64,000 bases of DNA from Leptospira mtsangambouensis (GTDB taxonomy: Bacteria; Spirochaetota; Leptospiria; Leptospirales; Leptospiraceae): assembly GCF_004770475.1 (NCBI RefSeq), contig NZ_RQHK01000005.1, forward strand, positions 124,001 through 188,000. Direction: 5' to 3'. A model generated the notes under the pieces. It did not search any database, was not told where the DNA came from, and saw only the letters and a list, made by a program, of their open reading frames with translations. The position numbers and the translations under genes were made by a program. Positions 37,045 through 46,287 of this stretch are shown piece by piece. The number at the start of each line of letters is the position of its first letter. Position 1 is the stretch's first letter.

Positions 37045-37053
37045 ATGATTTTT

Positions 37054-37087
37054 GGGTGTGTGGCTTTTTTTAAGCCACACACCCTTT
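37054..37087 (+). terminator. Strong intrinsic terminator between the ferredoxin gene and metH
   Basis: GGGTGTGTGGCTT (37054-37066) pairs perfectly with AAGCCACACACCC (37072-37084) around TTTTT, followed by TTT. It should stop the ahcY-ferredoxin transcript, so metH probably has its own promoter in the 25 bp before its ATG or depends on read-through. Confidence 0.8.
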
Positions 37088-37109
37088 CCCTATATACTGA
37101 TATAATAAT

Positions 37110-40100
37110 ATGAAATTTGAATATACCAATCCTTCTGCAAAATCCCTTTTGAAATTAATAAACGAGAGAATCCTCGTTTTAGATGGTGCTATGGGTACTA
37201 TGATCCAAAGACATTCTTTGGAGGAGGACGATTTCCGTGGAGATCGTTTTAAGGATTGGCCTTGTTCCATTAAAGGAAACAACGACGTCCTTGCCATCAC
37301 TCGTCCCGATATCATTGAATCTGTCCACTTGGAATATTTGGAAGCAGGGGCCGATATCATTGAAACCAATACCTTTAGTTCGAACATTGTCTCCCAAGCG
37401 GACTACAAAATGGAATCGGCAGTTCGTGAATTAAACTTAGCTGCTGTTTCTTGTGCCAAAAATGCTGTAGCCAAATTCAAAGAAAAAACAGGGAAAACAG
37501 ATGTGTTCATTGCGGGTTCGATTGGACCAACTGTAAAAACGGCTTCCCTTTCACCGGATGTCAATAATCCTGCATTTCGCGCTGTCACCTTTGATGAGTT
37601 AGTCGATTGTTTTTATGAACAAGTTTCGGCACTTCTCGATGGTGGTGTGGATTTACTTCTACCAGAAACTAATATTGATACTTTAAATCTAAAAGCATGT
37701 ATTTATGCGATTGAGAAAGTTTTTGAAGAACGAAAGATTCGAATCCCTGTTGTTCTTTCTGTCACCATTACCGATGCTTCGGGGCGTACTCTTTCTGGCC
37801 AAACAGGAGAAGCTTTTTATATTTCGATCAAACACGCAAAAGCACTAGCTGTGGGAATCAACTGCGCGCTCGGTGCAGGCGAGATGCGTCCTTATATCGA
37901 AGAACTTTCACGAGTGGCAGATTGTTATGTGTCTTGTTACCCGAATGCAGGTCTTCCCAACGCTTTTGGTGGGTATGACCAAACTCCAGAAGAGTTTGGC
38001 AGTTGGATGAAAAACTTTGCCGAAGCAGGGTTTTTAAATATTGTTGGTGGATGTTGCGGAACCACCCCAGCGCATATCCGAGCAGCGAAAGAAGCAGTGT
38101 CTACAATCGCTCCACGTCCTTTAAAGGAACAACCGAAACTCAGTACGTTTGCAGGTCTCGAACCTTTGAAACTGACCAAAGACCAAGGGTTCATCAATGT
38201 GGGAGAAAGAAACAACGTCACCGGATCTCCTAAATTCAAAAAACTCATCCTAGATGGGAATTTTGAAGAAGCGGTGCAAGTGGCCTTACAACAAGTGCAA
38301 GCTGGTGCCAACGTCATTGATATCAACTTTGATGAAGCTCTCCTTGACGGCGAAGCCTCTATGACTAAGTTTTTGAACTTAATTGCAGGGGAACCAGACA
38401 TTGCAAGGGTTCCGTTTATGGTGGATTCTTCCAAGTGGTCTGTATTACTGGCGGGTCTCAAATGCATCCAAGGAAAACCCATTGTCAACTCCATCTCTTT
38501 GAAAGAAGGAGAGGAGGCATTTTTGGATCATGCTCGCACCATCCAAAGATTTGGGGCTGCAGCGATTGTAATGGCTTTCGACGAACAAGGGCAGGCGGCA
38601 ACCAAAGATGATAAAGTCCGGATATGTAAACGTGCTTATGACTTACTTGTCGAAAAATTAGATTTTGATCCAACAGACATTATCTTTGATCCAAACATTC
38701 TAACCGTTGCCACAGGAATCGAAGAACATAATAACTATGCGATGGATTTTATTGAAGCCACTCGCGAGATAAAAAAAATCTGTCCAGGTGCGAAAGTATC
38801 AGGTGGACTCAGTAATATTTCATTTTCTTTTCGTGGGAATAACCCGGTAAGAGAAGCAATGCACTCTGTATTTTTATACCATGCCATCCAAGCAGGAATG
38901 GACATGGCCATTGTCAATGCAGGGATGTTAGAAGTTTATGAACAGATCCCAAAAGATCTTTTGGAACTTGTGGAAGATGTCATTCTCAACCGTCGTCCTG
39001 ATGCGACGGAACGGATGATTGAGGCTGCGGCAAGTTTTCATGGGGAAGCCAAGATCCAAAAGAAAGACGATGCTTGGAGGAGTGGATCTGTAGAAGAACG
39101 TCTAACGCACGCTCTTGTAAAAGGGATTGATGAATTTGTCACTCAAGATACAGAAGAAGCACGCACTAGTTTTGCTAGACCTCTCGAAGTGATCGAAGGG
39201 CCACTGATGAATGGAATGAAGGTGGTAGGGGAACTATTTGGTGCCGGAAAGATGTTTCTTCCGCAAGTAGTAAAAAGTGCACGGGTAATGAAAAAAGCCG
39301 TGGCTTACTTACTTCCTTTTATGGAAGAAGAAAAACGAAATCAAAAAGACGAAAGTACACAGGCCAAATTCCTGATTGCAACAGTAAAAGGGGATGTCCA
39401 TGATATTGGGAAAAATATTGTGGGAGTGGTGCTTGCATGTAACAACTATGAGGTGATCGACCTTGGAGTGATGGTTCCTTGTGAGAAAATTTTAGAAACT
39501 GCCAAAAAAGAAAAAGTGGCGGCCATTGGTCTATCGGGTCTCATCACACCTTCTCTGGATGAAATGGTTTATGTTGCCAAAGAGATGGAACGACAAGGAT
39601 TCCAAGTTCCACTTCTGATTGGTGGGGCAACCACTTCGCCAGCCCATACGGCTGTAAAAATTGCAGAACAATATTCGAAACCTGTCCTTCATGTGATGGA
39701 TGCTTCTCGTGTTGTGAATGTGATGAACAGTGCTCTCAATCCGCAGACTGCTGTGGATTATGCAAAACAAGTCATTGAAGAACAATCGAAAATTCGTGAA
39801 GAATTTTATTCCAGAGAGAATGAAAGAAACATCCTACCAATTCAGGATGCGATACAAAACAAATTTAAAGCGGACTGGGATTCTTATACTCCACCAAAAC
39901 CAAGTTTTACGGGAGTACAAAAAATTGAGGATGTGACCTTACAAGACCTCCTTTCTTATATTGACTGGTCTCCTTTCTTTTTGGCTTGGGAATTAAAGGG
40001 TCGATACCCTCAAATCCTCAAAGATCCAGTGATTGGAAAAGAAGCCACATCCCTTTTTAATGATGCACAAATCATCTTAAAAGAAATGTTGGAGAATCCA

Positions 40101-40826
40101 AATCTCAAACCAAGAGCGGTTGTCGGAATGTTCCCTGCTGTTTCTCATGGGGAAGTGGTGGAAATTTTTGAAAATGATGACAAAACTAAATCTTTGGGAA
40201 CATACCCGATGTTACGCCAACAAACAGTCAAAATGACAAATCAACCAAACTATAGTTTGGCGGACTTCATTGCACCTGAAGACAAAAAGAAAAATGACTA
40301 TATTGGATATTTTGCGGTAACGGCAGGTCATGGAATTGAAGAATTGGCAAGAACCTATGAAGCCAAACAAGATGATTACAATGCCATTTTAGTTAAGGCA
40401 CTGGCTGACCGATTTGCAGAAGCCTTTGCTGAATACATGCACCATCGTATGCGAGAAGAATGGGGATTTGGAAGGACTGAAAATCTTTCGAGAGAAGATA
40501 TGATTCGCGAAAAGTATCGTGGAATTCGTCCAGCGCCTGGTTACCCTGCTTGTCCTGACCATACGGAGAAAAAGAAAATTTGGAAACTCCTTGATGTGGA
40601 AAAAAATGCAGGCATCCAACTCACCGAATCCTGTGCGATGTGGCCGGCAAGCAGTGTGAGTGGGTATTATTTCTCACACCCTGAATCTCGTTATTTTGCG
40701 ATCGGTAAAATCAATGAAGACCAAGTGGTAAACTATGCGAAAGACAAAGAAATGGAAATTTCTGAAGTGGAACGTTGGTTGTCACCAATTCTGAACTATG
40801 ACCCTTCGCGTAAGTCTAAATCCTAA
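37110..40826 (+). CDS. metH: Cobalamin-dependent methionine synthase
   Basis: A 1238-residue full-length MetH. The homocysteine domain has zinc ligands Cys252 (INCALG) and Cys315/316 (VGGCCGTT); the folate domain has [14 protein letters not shown]; the cobalamin domain has DVHDIGKN with the cobalt-ligating His764; and the activation domain near the C-terminus has [18 protein letters not shown]. It moves a methyl group from methyl-tetrahydrofolate to homocysteine. It follows the regulator-ahcY-ferredoxin set, after a terminator. No cobalamin riboswitch is seen in the short leader. Confidence 0.97.
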   Translation: MKFEYTNPSAKSLLKLINERILVLDGAMGTMIQRHSLEEDDFRGDRFKDWPCSIKGNNDVLAITRPDIIESVHLEYLEAGADIIETNTFSSNIVSQADYKMESAVRELNLAAVSCAKNAVAKFKEKTGKTDVFIAGSIGPTVKTASLSPDVNNPAFRAVTFDELVDCFYEQVSALLDGGVDLLLPETNIDTLNLKACIYAIEKVFEERKIRIPVVLSVTITDASGRTLSGQTGEAFYISIKHAKALAVGINCALGAGEMRPYIEELSRVADCYVSCYPNAGLPNAFGGYDQTPEEFGSWMKNFAEAGFLNIVGGCCGTTPAHIRAAKEAVSTIAPRPLKEQPKLSTFAGLEPLKLTKDQGFINVGERNNVTGSPKFKKLILDGNFEEAVQVALQQVQAGANVIDINFDEALLDGEASMTKFLNLIAGEPDIARVPFMVDSSKWSVLLAGLKCIQGKPIVNSISLKEGEEAFLDHARTIQRFGAAAIVMAFDEQGQAATKDDKVRICKRAYDLLVEKLDFDPTDIIFDPNILTVATGIEEHNNYAMDFIEATREIKKICPGAKVSGGLSNISFSFRGNNPVREAMHSVFLYHAIQAGMDMAIVNAGMLEVYEQIPKDLLELVEDVILNRRPDATERMIEAAASFHGEAKIQKKDDAWRSGSVEERLTHALVKGIDEFVTQDTEEARTSFARPLEVIEGPLMNGMKVVGELFGAGKMFLPQVVKSARVMKKAVAYLLPFMEEEKRNQKDESTQAKFLIATVKGDVHDIGKNIVGVVLACNNYEVIDLGVMVPCEKILETAKKEKVAAIGLSGLITPSLDEMVYVAKEMERQGFQVPLLIGGATTSPAHTAVKIAEQYSKPVLHVMDASRVVNVMNSALNPQTAVDYAKQVIEEQSKIREEFYSRENERNILPIQDAIQNKFKADWDSYTPPKPSFTGVQKIEDVTLQDLLSYIDWSPFFLAWELKGRYPQILKDPVIGKEATSLFNDAQIILKEMLENPNLKPRAVVGMFPAVSHGEVVEIFENDDKTKSLGTYPMLRQQTVKMTNQPNYSLADFIAPEDKKKNDYIGYFAVTAGHGIEELARTYEAKQDDYNAILVKALADRFAEAFAEYMHHRMREEWGFGRTENLSREDMIREKYRGIRPAPGYPACPDHTEKKKIWKLLDVEKNAGIQLTESCAMWPASSVSGYYFSHPESRYFAIGKINEDQVVNYAKDKEMEISEVERWLSPILNYDPSRKSKS

Positions 40827-40862
40827 AGAGTAAGTTTTAGACTAAAGAGAAAGGGGGATTCT

Positions 40863-41156
40863 GTGGGTTTCATTCAAAACAACCATAATCACGGCTGGAA
40901 ATCTGTCGCCAAAGGGACGCTTGGTGATGGATTCCCCTTCCATTCCAAACTGGCGACTTGGTTACAAGAATATACAAATATTCCCAAAGAAGCCGAGTTA
41001 GAAATTCTAGAAGTGAGTTGTGGGGAAGCCAGTTGTCCAACTGAAGAAACCATGATTGTTTGGAAGAATCACGAATTTCGGATCTCTAGGAAAAAAGAAA
41101 ACATTTCGAAGATGGATGTGGATTTGTCCTGGAAACGATTTGTGAGTAAAGGATAA
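40863..41156 (+). CDS. Conserved hypothetical protein, 97 aa
   Basis: A 97-residue soluble protein with HNHGWKSVAKGTLGDGFPFH near the N-terminus and CGEASCPTEET in the middle. The start is a GTG at 40863 with AAAGGGGG 6 bp upstream. It lies 36 bp after metH on the same strand. The CGEASCPTEET region resembles the short metal/nitrate-reductase-associated small domains seen beside proteins of cofactor metabolism, but I assign no family. A role linked to MetH is only suggested by position. Confidence 0.7.
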   Translation: MGFIQNNHNHGWKSVAKGTLGDGFPFHSKLATWLQEYTNIPKEAELEILEVSCGEASCPTEETMIVWKNHEFRISRKKENISKMDVDLSWKRFVSKG

Positions 41157-41320
41157 CCCCAAGAGAATTCTTTTTTTGTTTGGATTTTACCTTCCCAATC
41201 ATACGTTTCTTCCGTAGTCAAATTTTTTTATCTCTTAGGGAGAATATACGAAATTCGCATAAATCACCTAAATTTGTGTGATAATAGAATGTTTTATATT
41301 CGCAAAAGTATAAAATTAAG

Positions 41321-42112
41321 ATGAATCAATTTAACAACTTTTTAAATCACTTAGTGAATACAATCCAAGGGGATTCCCAAGTCCTTGCTGTTTGTGTGGC
41401 TGGTTCATTTATACAAAATGAATTAGATGAGTATTCCGACCTTGATATCGTTTTAGTTGTTGAAGAGAACTCTTTCCAAATGTTCGAAGAAATGAACCAA
41501 CTAGCAAACTCTCTCGGAAATTTACTCAGCTCATTTACAGGTGAACACGTTGGTGAAAAAAAGTTACTAATCTGTTTGTTTGATTCTCCTTTACTCCACG
41601 TTGATTTGAAATTCGTTAGTTTGGCTGATTTTCATTTCAGAGTAGAGAATCCTGTGATAATCTATGATAGATCTAATCTAATCCCAGATGTTTATAAAAA
41701 TTCGTTACCGCAATGGCCAAAATTTGATTTTCAATGGGTTGAGGATAGATTTTGGGTCTGGATCCATTATGCTGGAACAAAAATTGGACGTGGTGAATTG
41801 TTTGAAGCTATCGATTTTCTTTCTTTTTTACGCACTAGTGTAATAGGGCCTATGTTTCATATTAAATACGATCAAAATCCGAGAGGTGTTAGAAAACTCG
41901 AGTTCATACTTTCTTCTCAGGAACTTGCCGATCTAAAAAAAACTTATCCTTCCTTTGAAAAACATTCAATCATTCAAGCCTTGCAGGATGTGTCCAATAT
42001 TTATGTTTATTTGAGAAATTTATTAATCAGCGATTTGAAACTGAGAAATGAAACAAAAGAAAGAAGCCTCGATTTTTTGTTTTCGTTAAGTAAAGAGATC
42101 ATTAATGAATAA
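41321..42112 (+). CDS. Nucleotidyltransferase-fold protein (aminoglycoside adenylyltransferase-like)
   Basis: A 263-residue protein with the pol-beta nucleotidyltransferase signature AGSFIQNELDEYSDLDIVLV (GS at 28-29, D-L-D at the metal site), an acidic second motif LLHVDLKFV and a helical C-terminus. All three expected carboxylates appear present, so it should be catalytic. Similar folds adenylylate antibiotics, proteins or small molecules. It overlaps the next gene by 8 bp. The local DNA is richer in A/T than most of the window. No Shine-Dalgarno is seen. Confidence 0.78.
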   Translation: MNQFNNFLNHLVNTIQGDSQVLAVCVAGSFIQNELDEYSDLDIVLVVEENSFQMFEEMNQLANSLGNLLSSFTGEHVGEKKLLICLFDSPLLHVDLKFVSLADFHFRVENPVIIYDRSNLIPDVYKNSLPQWPKFDFQWVEDRFWVWIHYAGTKIGRGELFEAIDFLSFLRTSVIGPMFHIKYDQNPRGVRKLEFILSSQELADLKKTYPSFEKHSIIQALQDVSNIYVYLRNLLISDLKLRNETKERSLDFLFSLSKEIINE

Positions 42113-42848
42113 AATATTATTAGAGGTAATCCCAAGAGATGTTCCAACATTACTTAGTGAAGTAAGTTATGTTAAAAATAATTTTAGTCAAATCTCTGGG
42201 ATTAATATTCCGGACTTACTAAGATTTGAAACTAGAAGTTGGGTTGCCGCGTCAAAGATTCAAAATATTTTTCCAAATGTAATTCCTCACCTACGAGCAA
42301 TTGACTTTGATTTAGATCATTGTGATCATATCATTGAATTTCTTCAAAAACATAATATATCTTCTGTAGTGGTCATCAAGGGAGATCCACCTACGGATAT
42401 GTCCAGGAAGGTTTACCAGACAACTTCGACCAAACTGATCAAAAAATTAAAAAAAGAAATGAGTTCTCTAAAAGTCTATGCGGCTGTTGACCAATACCGT
42501 AGTGGGATCAAAGATGAGTTTGATTACATCGAAATGAAAATAGATGCAGGGGCAGATGGATTTTTAACACAGCCATTTTTTGATTTACGATTGATTGATA
42601 TTTTTACTGAGAAACTTCGCGGAAAGGAGGTTTACATTGGAATCAGTCCAGTGACTAACGAAAAATCGCAAAGTTATTGGGAATCAAGGAATCGGGCTTA
42701 TTTTCCAAAGGATTTTCAACTGACAATGGATTGGAATGTAAAATTTGCAAAAGAAGTAATTGGTTATTGTTCTCAAAATGATTTTAATACGTATTTGATG
42801 CCCATTAGAATTAATCTTGAAGTTTATTTAAGCGGTATATTTAAGTGA
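42105..42848 (+). CDS. Methylenetetrahydrofolate-reductase-like protein, 247 aa
   Basis: A TIM-barrel protein with MTHFR hallmarks: LLEVIPRD with the E matching the catalytic Glu of MetF, PHLRAIDFD, VVVIKGDPP with the flavin-site Asp, KIDAGADGFLTQPFFD and YIGISPVT. It is shorter (247 against about 290) and divergent, so the substrate may differ. Canonical MTHFR makes the methyl-folate used by MetH, encoded 1.3 kb upstream, but coupling by an 8-bp overlap to a nucleotidyltransferase gene is odd. A repeat element follows its stop. Confidence 0.72.
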   Translation: MNKILLEVIPRDVPTLLSEVSYVKNNFSQISGINIPDLLRFETRSWVAASKIQNIFPNVIPHLRAIDFDLDHCDHIIEFLQKHNISSVVVIKGDPPTDMSRKVYQTTSTKLIKKLKKEMSSLKVYAAVDQYRSGIKDEFDYIEMKIDAGADGFLTQPFFDLRLIDIFTEKLRGKEVYIGISPVTNEKSQSYWESRNRAYFPKDFQLTMDWNVKFAKEVIGYCSQNDFNTYLMPIRINLEVYLSGIFK

Positions 42849-42907
42849 AAAAGGAATGAAGCTTAATCATAATTATTATGGTTTTTAGGATTTTTTCCTG
42901 CACAAGG

Positions 42908-42991
42908 GATCGTAGCGGAAATCCTTTCCTATATAGAAAGGTGGTTGATACAAAAATGTTATTGGAAAGATTGCAGCGGAGAGCCCGGTCG
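42908..42991. repeat. Composite intergenic repeat, copy 2
   Basis: GATCGTAGCGGAAATCC (42908-42924), a hairpin CCTTTC / GAAAGG (42923-42928 and 42936-42941, loop CTATATA), then GATTGCAGCGGAGAGCC (42969-42985) ending CGGTCG. It has the same order and sequence core as copy 1 at 6038-6096, with a longer insert between the hairpin and the second unit. Confidence 0.68.
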
Positions 42992-43062
42992 GTGATCAGT
43001 CCAAATTTTGGTATGTAAAAAAAATTCGATGTGCCCAAAGAAGAAGATAGAAGAATAAGCCT

Positions 43063-43455
43063 ATGATAAACCAAATTCAATTTTTAAAAAACAATCCCAA
43101 ATATATTTTTTTAATGGATGGTCTGGGAGCCATCCTTTCTTGCCTATTGTTGTCTCTCGTTTTACCTTTGTTTGTGGATTTACTCGGGATGCCAATCAGC
43201 ACCCTTTATATTCTTGCGATTTTGCCTTTTATCTATTCCGTTTATTCTTTGTTATGTTATTTTTTAAATCCTTTTCAATGGAAATTTTATTTACGTGTGA
43301 TTGCCAGCGCAAATTTTTTATACTGTGCCTTCACGATGTTTTATCTAGTTTGGAATTTGGAACAAACAACTCTTTTATGTGAAATTTATTTTGTTTTGGA
43401 AATGATAGTGGTCGTTAGTTTGGCTTCCTTGGAATGGAAGTTGGCCAAGAACTAA
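43063..43455 (+). CDS. Small integral membrane protein, 130 aa
   Basis: A hydrophobic protein with four predicted helices: YIFLMDGLGAILSCLLLSLVL, STLYILAILPFIYSVYSLL, VIASANFLYCAFTMFYLVW and EIYFVLEMIVVVSLASL, with short charged loops (shown partly). It has no signal peptide or motif and is not recognised. It lies after the second repeat element, and its end overlaps the converging barrel gene by 4 bp. Confidence 0.72.
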   Translation: MINQIQFLKNNPKYIFLMDGLGAILSCLLLSLVLPLFVDLLGMPISTLYILAILPFIYSVYSLLCYFLNPFQWKFYLRVIASANFLYCAFTMFYLVWNLEQTTLLCEIYFVLEMIVVVSLASLEWKLAKN

Positions 43456-44279
43456 TTAGTGTTAGAGTGTGAAGATGGTGCCACCGGCATATAGTATTTG
43501 AGACCTAAGTTCCCTTGGATTTCTGGAGCCCAAAGTTCATCCAAAGTGCGACCTGCTTCCCTTGCGTTGATGGGAACTCGCACCATACCTTCAAAGGTTA
43601 AGTTACTATTGGAAATACTAATCCCTGGTGTAATGTAAACTTGTCTTCCTACGAAATTAGTTCTCGAAGGTTCTTGGGCACGGATGGATGTATTGAGACG
43701 ACTGTTGATATCGTTATCAAAACGGTGGAGTTCAGAAAGTTGTAGAAAAAGTTCCCAACGAGAGTTTTTGATAAATGAAAACAAATTCCGATTGAGTCTA
43801 TATTTGATTCTAACCTTTGACTCAGCAACGTCTACATATCCAGAAGCTCCTTGGTTCATCGACATTCCCATACTGAGCCCTAAATCAAAAGTAAATCCAT
43901 TGCGGTAATACACATAAGTGACATTGGGTTGGTAAGAAAGGAGAGCAGAGTTCATTCTCTCTGGTCTGACATCAAAGTTCCCTTCTGGATTGCGGTAAGG
44001 ATTGATTGTGGAAAAAGGGATAACGGATGAAAAAATTTGGATCCCAGCCATGGGATCATCTGATTTGGGAAGTTTTCCATCAAAACCGAGTTCCAATTCT
44101 TTAGGGAAACGAAAAGGGATAAGAATCGCCAAATTACCGTTACGTGACCCTCCCACTTGGAACAAAGCAGCTCTTGGATCGGAAAAAGAATAACTAGAAA
44201 AGAAAGGTAGGCCTTGTGCAAAAATAGTAAAGCTCGTCATACTAACGAGAATGGTTGGTAGTACTATCTTTTTAAGCAT
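43452..44279 (-). CDS. Putative outer-membrane beta-barrel protein, 275 aa
   Basis: The signal peptide ends SFTIFAQ. The mature part is rich in alternating strands (NGNLAILIPFRFPKELELGF, VTYVYYRNGFTFDLGLSMG, ITPGISISNSNLTFEGMVRV) with Asn/Arg/Tyr turns, consistent with a small barrel. The last strand, LGLKYYMPVAP, is followed by a polar tail, so the C-terminal aromatic signature is absent. No family is named. It is a single gene divergent from phosphofructokinase. Confidence 0.65.
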   Translation of the reverse strand: MLKKIVLPTILVSMTSFTIFAQGLPFFSSYSFSDPRAALFQVGGSRNGNLAILIPFRFPKELELGFDGKLPKSDDPMAGIQIFSSVIPFSTINPYRNPEGNFDVRPERMNSALLSYQPNVTYVYYRNGFTFDLGLSMGMSMNQGASGYVDVAESKVRIKYRLNRNLFSFIKNSRWELFLQLSELHRFDNDINSRLNTSIRAQEPSRTNFVGRQVYITPGISISNSNLTFEGMVRVPINAREAGRTLDELWAPEIQGNLGLKYYMPVAPSSHSNTN

Positions 44280-44363
44280 CTAAAAGCATTTATGCCTGCT
44301 TTTCCTTAGTTTGGCAATGAAATTTGCTTTCCTCTCTCTCTTTTTTTGTTATAAGTTTTATCA

Positions 44364-45671
44364 ATGAATGAAAATGATACCAAGGTTGAACAATTTGGTC
44401 CCTGCACCATTCCAAACCCAGCAGGGTATGACTACTGGACGGAAGACAACTCCGTCGTTCTATTCCAAACGATATTTTCAGGCCCAGAGGACGCTAAAAA
44501 AACCGTAGAAACAAGTCCTGTATTTTTTGAACAAGCCGGTCCCAAAGAGAAAATTTACTTTCGCCCGGAAGAAGTCACAGCGGGGATTGTGACTTGCGGT
44601 GGACTTTGCCCTGGGATCAACGATGTCATTCGTGCTCTTGTGATGGAACTGCATTACCGGTACAAAGTGCCCCGTATTTTAGGTTTTCCTTTTGGTTATG
44701 AAGGTCTTGTGAAAAAATTTGGGCATAGACCGGTGGAACTCACTCCAGACAAAGTGGCCCATATTATGAACTTCGGTGGTTCCATTTTGGGATCTTCTCG
44801 CGGAAACCAAAATATTGGTGATATGGTGGACACGTTGTTTCTCTACGGAGTGAAGATGTTATTTTGTATTGGTGGGGACGGAACTCTTCGTGGTGCCCAA
44901 GCCATCCAAGAGGAAGTGCGCAAACGAAAGGAAGACATCGCCATCGTGGGGATTCCCAAAACCATCGATAACGATATTAACTATGTCCAAAAGACTTTTG
45001 GATTTTCGACTGCTTTTAGTAAGGCGGTAGAGGCTGTGAATTGTGCTCATGAAGAGGCGAAGGGTGCACCCAATGGGATTGGTCTTGTGAAACTCATGGG
45101 TCGTCACTCTGGATTTATCGCCGTCAATTCAGCCCTTGCTTCTAAAAATGTAAACTTTGTCCTCATTCCAGAACTTGATTTTGATTTAGAAGGAGAGGGA
45201 GCCTTTCTTACCGTTCTGAAAGAACGGGTGCAAAAACGAGGTCATGCAGTTGTGATTTTGGCCGAAGGGGCGGGCCAAAAATTCTTTGAGGACAAAGGAG
45301 AAAAGGATCTATCAGGTAACAAGAAGTTGGCGGATATTGGAATTTTTATCAAAGATAAAATTACCGAGTATTTTAAAAAAGAAGGTGTGAATCTCAATTT
45401 AAAATATATTGATCCCAGTTATATCATTCGATCTGTTCCTGCCAATGCAGAAGACTCTGTGTTCTGTGGTTTCCTTGCTCAAAATGCAGTCCATGCAGCC
45501 TTTGCAGGTAGGACAGGGTGTGTGGTGGGGATTTGGAACAATGTGTTTACGGTCATGCCAATCTCTCTTGCCATTGCCGAGAGAAAAGTATTACGTCCTG
45601 AAAGAAGTACTTTGTGGCGGGCGCTTCTCGCATCGACGGGGCAACCGAATTCAATGAAGGCGAAAGGCTGA
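44364..45671 (+). CDS. 6-phosphofructokinase (group X / trypanosomatid-plant-like), ATP type by motif
   Basis: A 435-residue phosphofructokinase with long N-terminal extension. GGDGT (170-174) carries Gly where pyrophosphate enzymes have Asp, which points to ATP as phosphoryl donor; PKTIDND (198-204) carries Lys as in group X and PPi enzymes. MGRHSGFIA is the fructose-6-phosphate segment. It phosphorylates fructose-6-phosphate in glycolysis. A hairpin containing its stop codon separates it from the converging coiled-coil gene. Confidence 0.9.
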   Translation: MNENDTKVEQFGPCTIPNPAGYDYWTEDNSVVLFQTIFSGPEDAKKTVETSPVFFEQAGPKEKIYFRPEEVTAGIVTCGGLCPGINDVIRALVMELHYRYKVPRILGFPFGYEGLVKKFGHRPVELTPDKVAHIMNFGGSILGSSRGNQNIGDMVDTLFLYGVKMLFCIGGDGTLRGAQAIQEEVRKRKEDIAIVGIPKTIDNDINYVQKTFGFSTAFSKAVEAVNCAHEEAKGAPNGIGLVKLMGRHSGFIAVNSALASKNVNFVLIPELDFDLEGEGAFLTVLKERVQKRGHAVVILAEGAGQKFFEDKGEKDLSGNKKLADIGIFIKDKITEYFKKEGVNLNLKYIDPSYIIRSVPANAEDSVFCGFLAQNAVHAAFAGRTGCVVGIWNNVFTVMPISLAIAERKVLRPERSTLWRALLASTGQPNSMKAKG

Positions 45672-45685
45672 TCTTTATGATCAGC
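45667..45685. terminator. Hairpin shared by two converging stop codons
   Basis: GCTGATC (45667-45673) and GATCAGC (45679-45685) form a 7-bp stem with a TTTAT loop; both the plus-strand TGA (45669-45671) and the minus-strand TGA (45681-45683) are inside it. A T-run comes 11 bp later on the plus strand. It is only a weak intrinsic terminator. Confidence 0.4.
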
Positions 45686-46271
45686 TATTCTCTACTTTTT
45701 TTTGAAACTTGAGGATATTGTCTCGGATCTCTTCTTCTTTTTTATGGAGCTCTTTTAAGAATTCCGTGTCGAGGATCATTTCTGGTTTTTTGATAAACTT
45801 ACTTTCATCATAGTTGTCAATTTCGTATAACAGATCTTCGATGTTGGATTCTACTTTGACCAGACTTTGGATGGATTCTACTACCTTTTTGTTTACAAAT
45901 AAAATTTCTTTGAATCGTAAAATATAATGTTGGAATCTGTTTTCGCGAATCATGGCCTGGCGTTGCATTTCTTTTACGATTTCGCGTTCTTTGAGAACTT
46001 CTTTTTTTTCTACGAGGATTTGGTTTTTGAAGATTCGAATTAAATTTTCTGTTTCTAGTTTATAATTTTCAAAACTACTGTTGTGGTTGTTTTGTAAGTC
46101 TTCCATTTGTTTGCGGAATTCTTTTTCTCGCAAACGATCTTGTTCTTTTCGAAGTTTGTCAGATGTTTGTAACGCGTTTTTGACACGTGTTTCGATAACA
46201 GCATCTAACATGGCTTTGTGCAGTTTATCCAGTCGTAAGGTCACTGCCATTGCATATAAAATGCGTTTCAT
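45681..46271 (-). CDS. Coiled-coil protein, 196 aa
   Basis: A 196-residue charged helical protein: after MKRILYAMAVTLRLDKL come long heptad stretches (KLRKEQDRLREKEFRKQMEDL, EVLKEREIVKEMQRQAMI). The short N-terminal hydrophobic part is not a clear signal. No family is recognised. It starts 16 bp after the SpoIIE phosphatase gene and probably shares its transcript with argB, so it may act with that regulator. Confidence 0.72.
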   Translation of the reverse strand: MKRILYAMAVTLRLDKLHKAMLDAVIETRVKNALQTSDKLRKEQDRLREKEFRKQMEDLQNNHNSSFENYKLETENLIRIFKNQILVEKKEVLKEREIVKEMQRQAMIRENRFQHYILRFKEILFVNKKVVESIQSLVKVESNIEDLLYEIDNYDESKFIKKPEMILDTEFLKELHKKEEEIRDNILKFQKKVENS

Positions 46272-46287
46272 AAAAACTCCTTTATTA

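Noticed and set aside
37085..37109. A SAM- or cobalamin-riboswitch before metH
   Set aside because: Only 25 bp separate the terminator and the metH start, too short for a riboswitch, and no conserved core is visible.
37091..37110. A second SahR-type operator just before metH
   Set aside because: ATAT repeats occur there, but the arms do not match the 34363-34394 palindrome beyond the ATAT cores; too weak to report as a site.
37937..38494. A 185-residue minus-strand open frame inside metH
   Set aside because: It is antisense to a well-supported enzyme gene and shows no signal, domain or ribosome-binding site.
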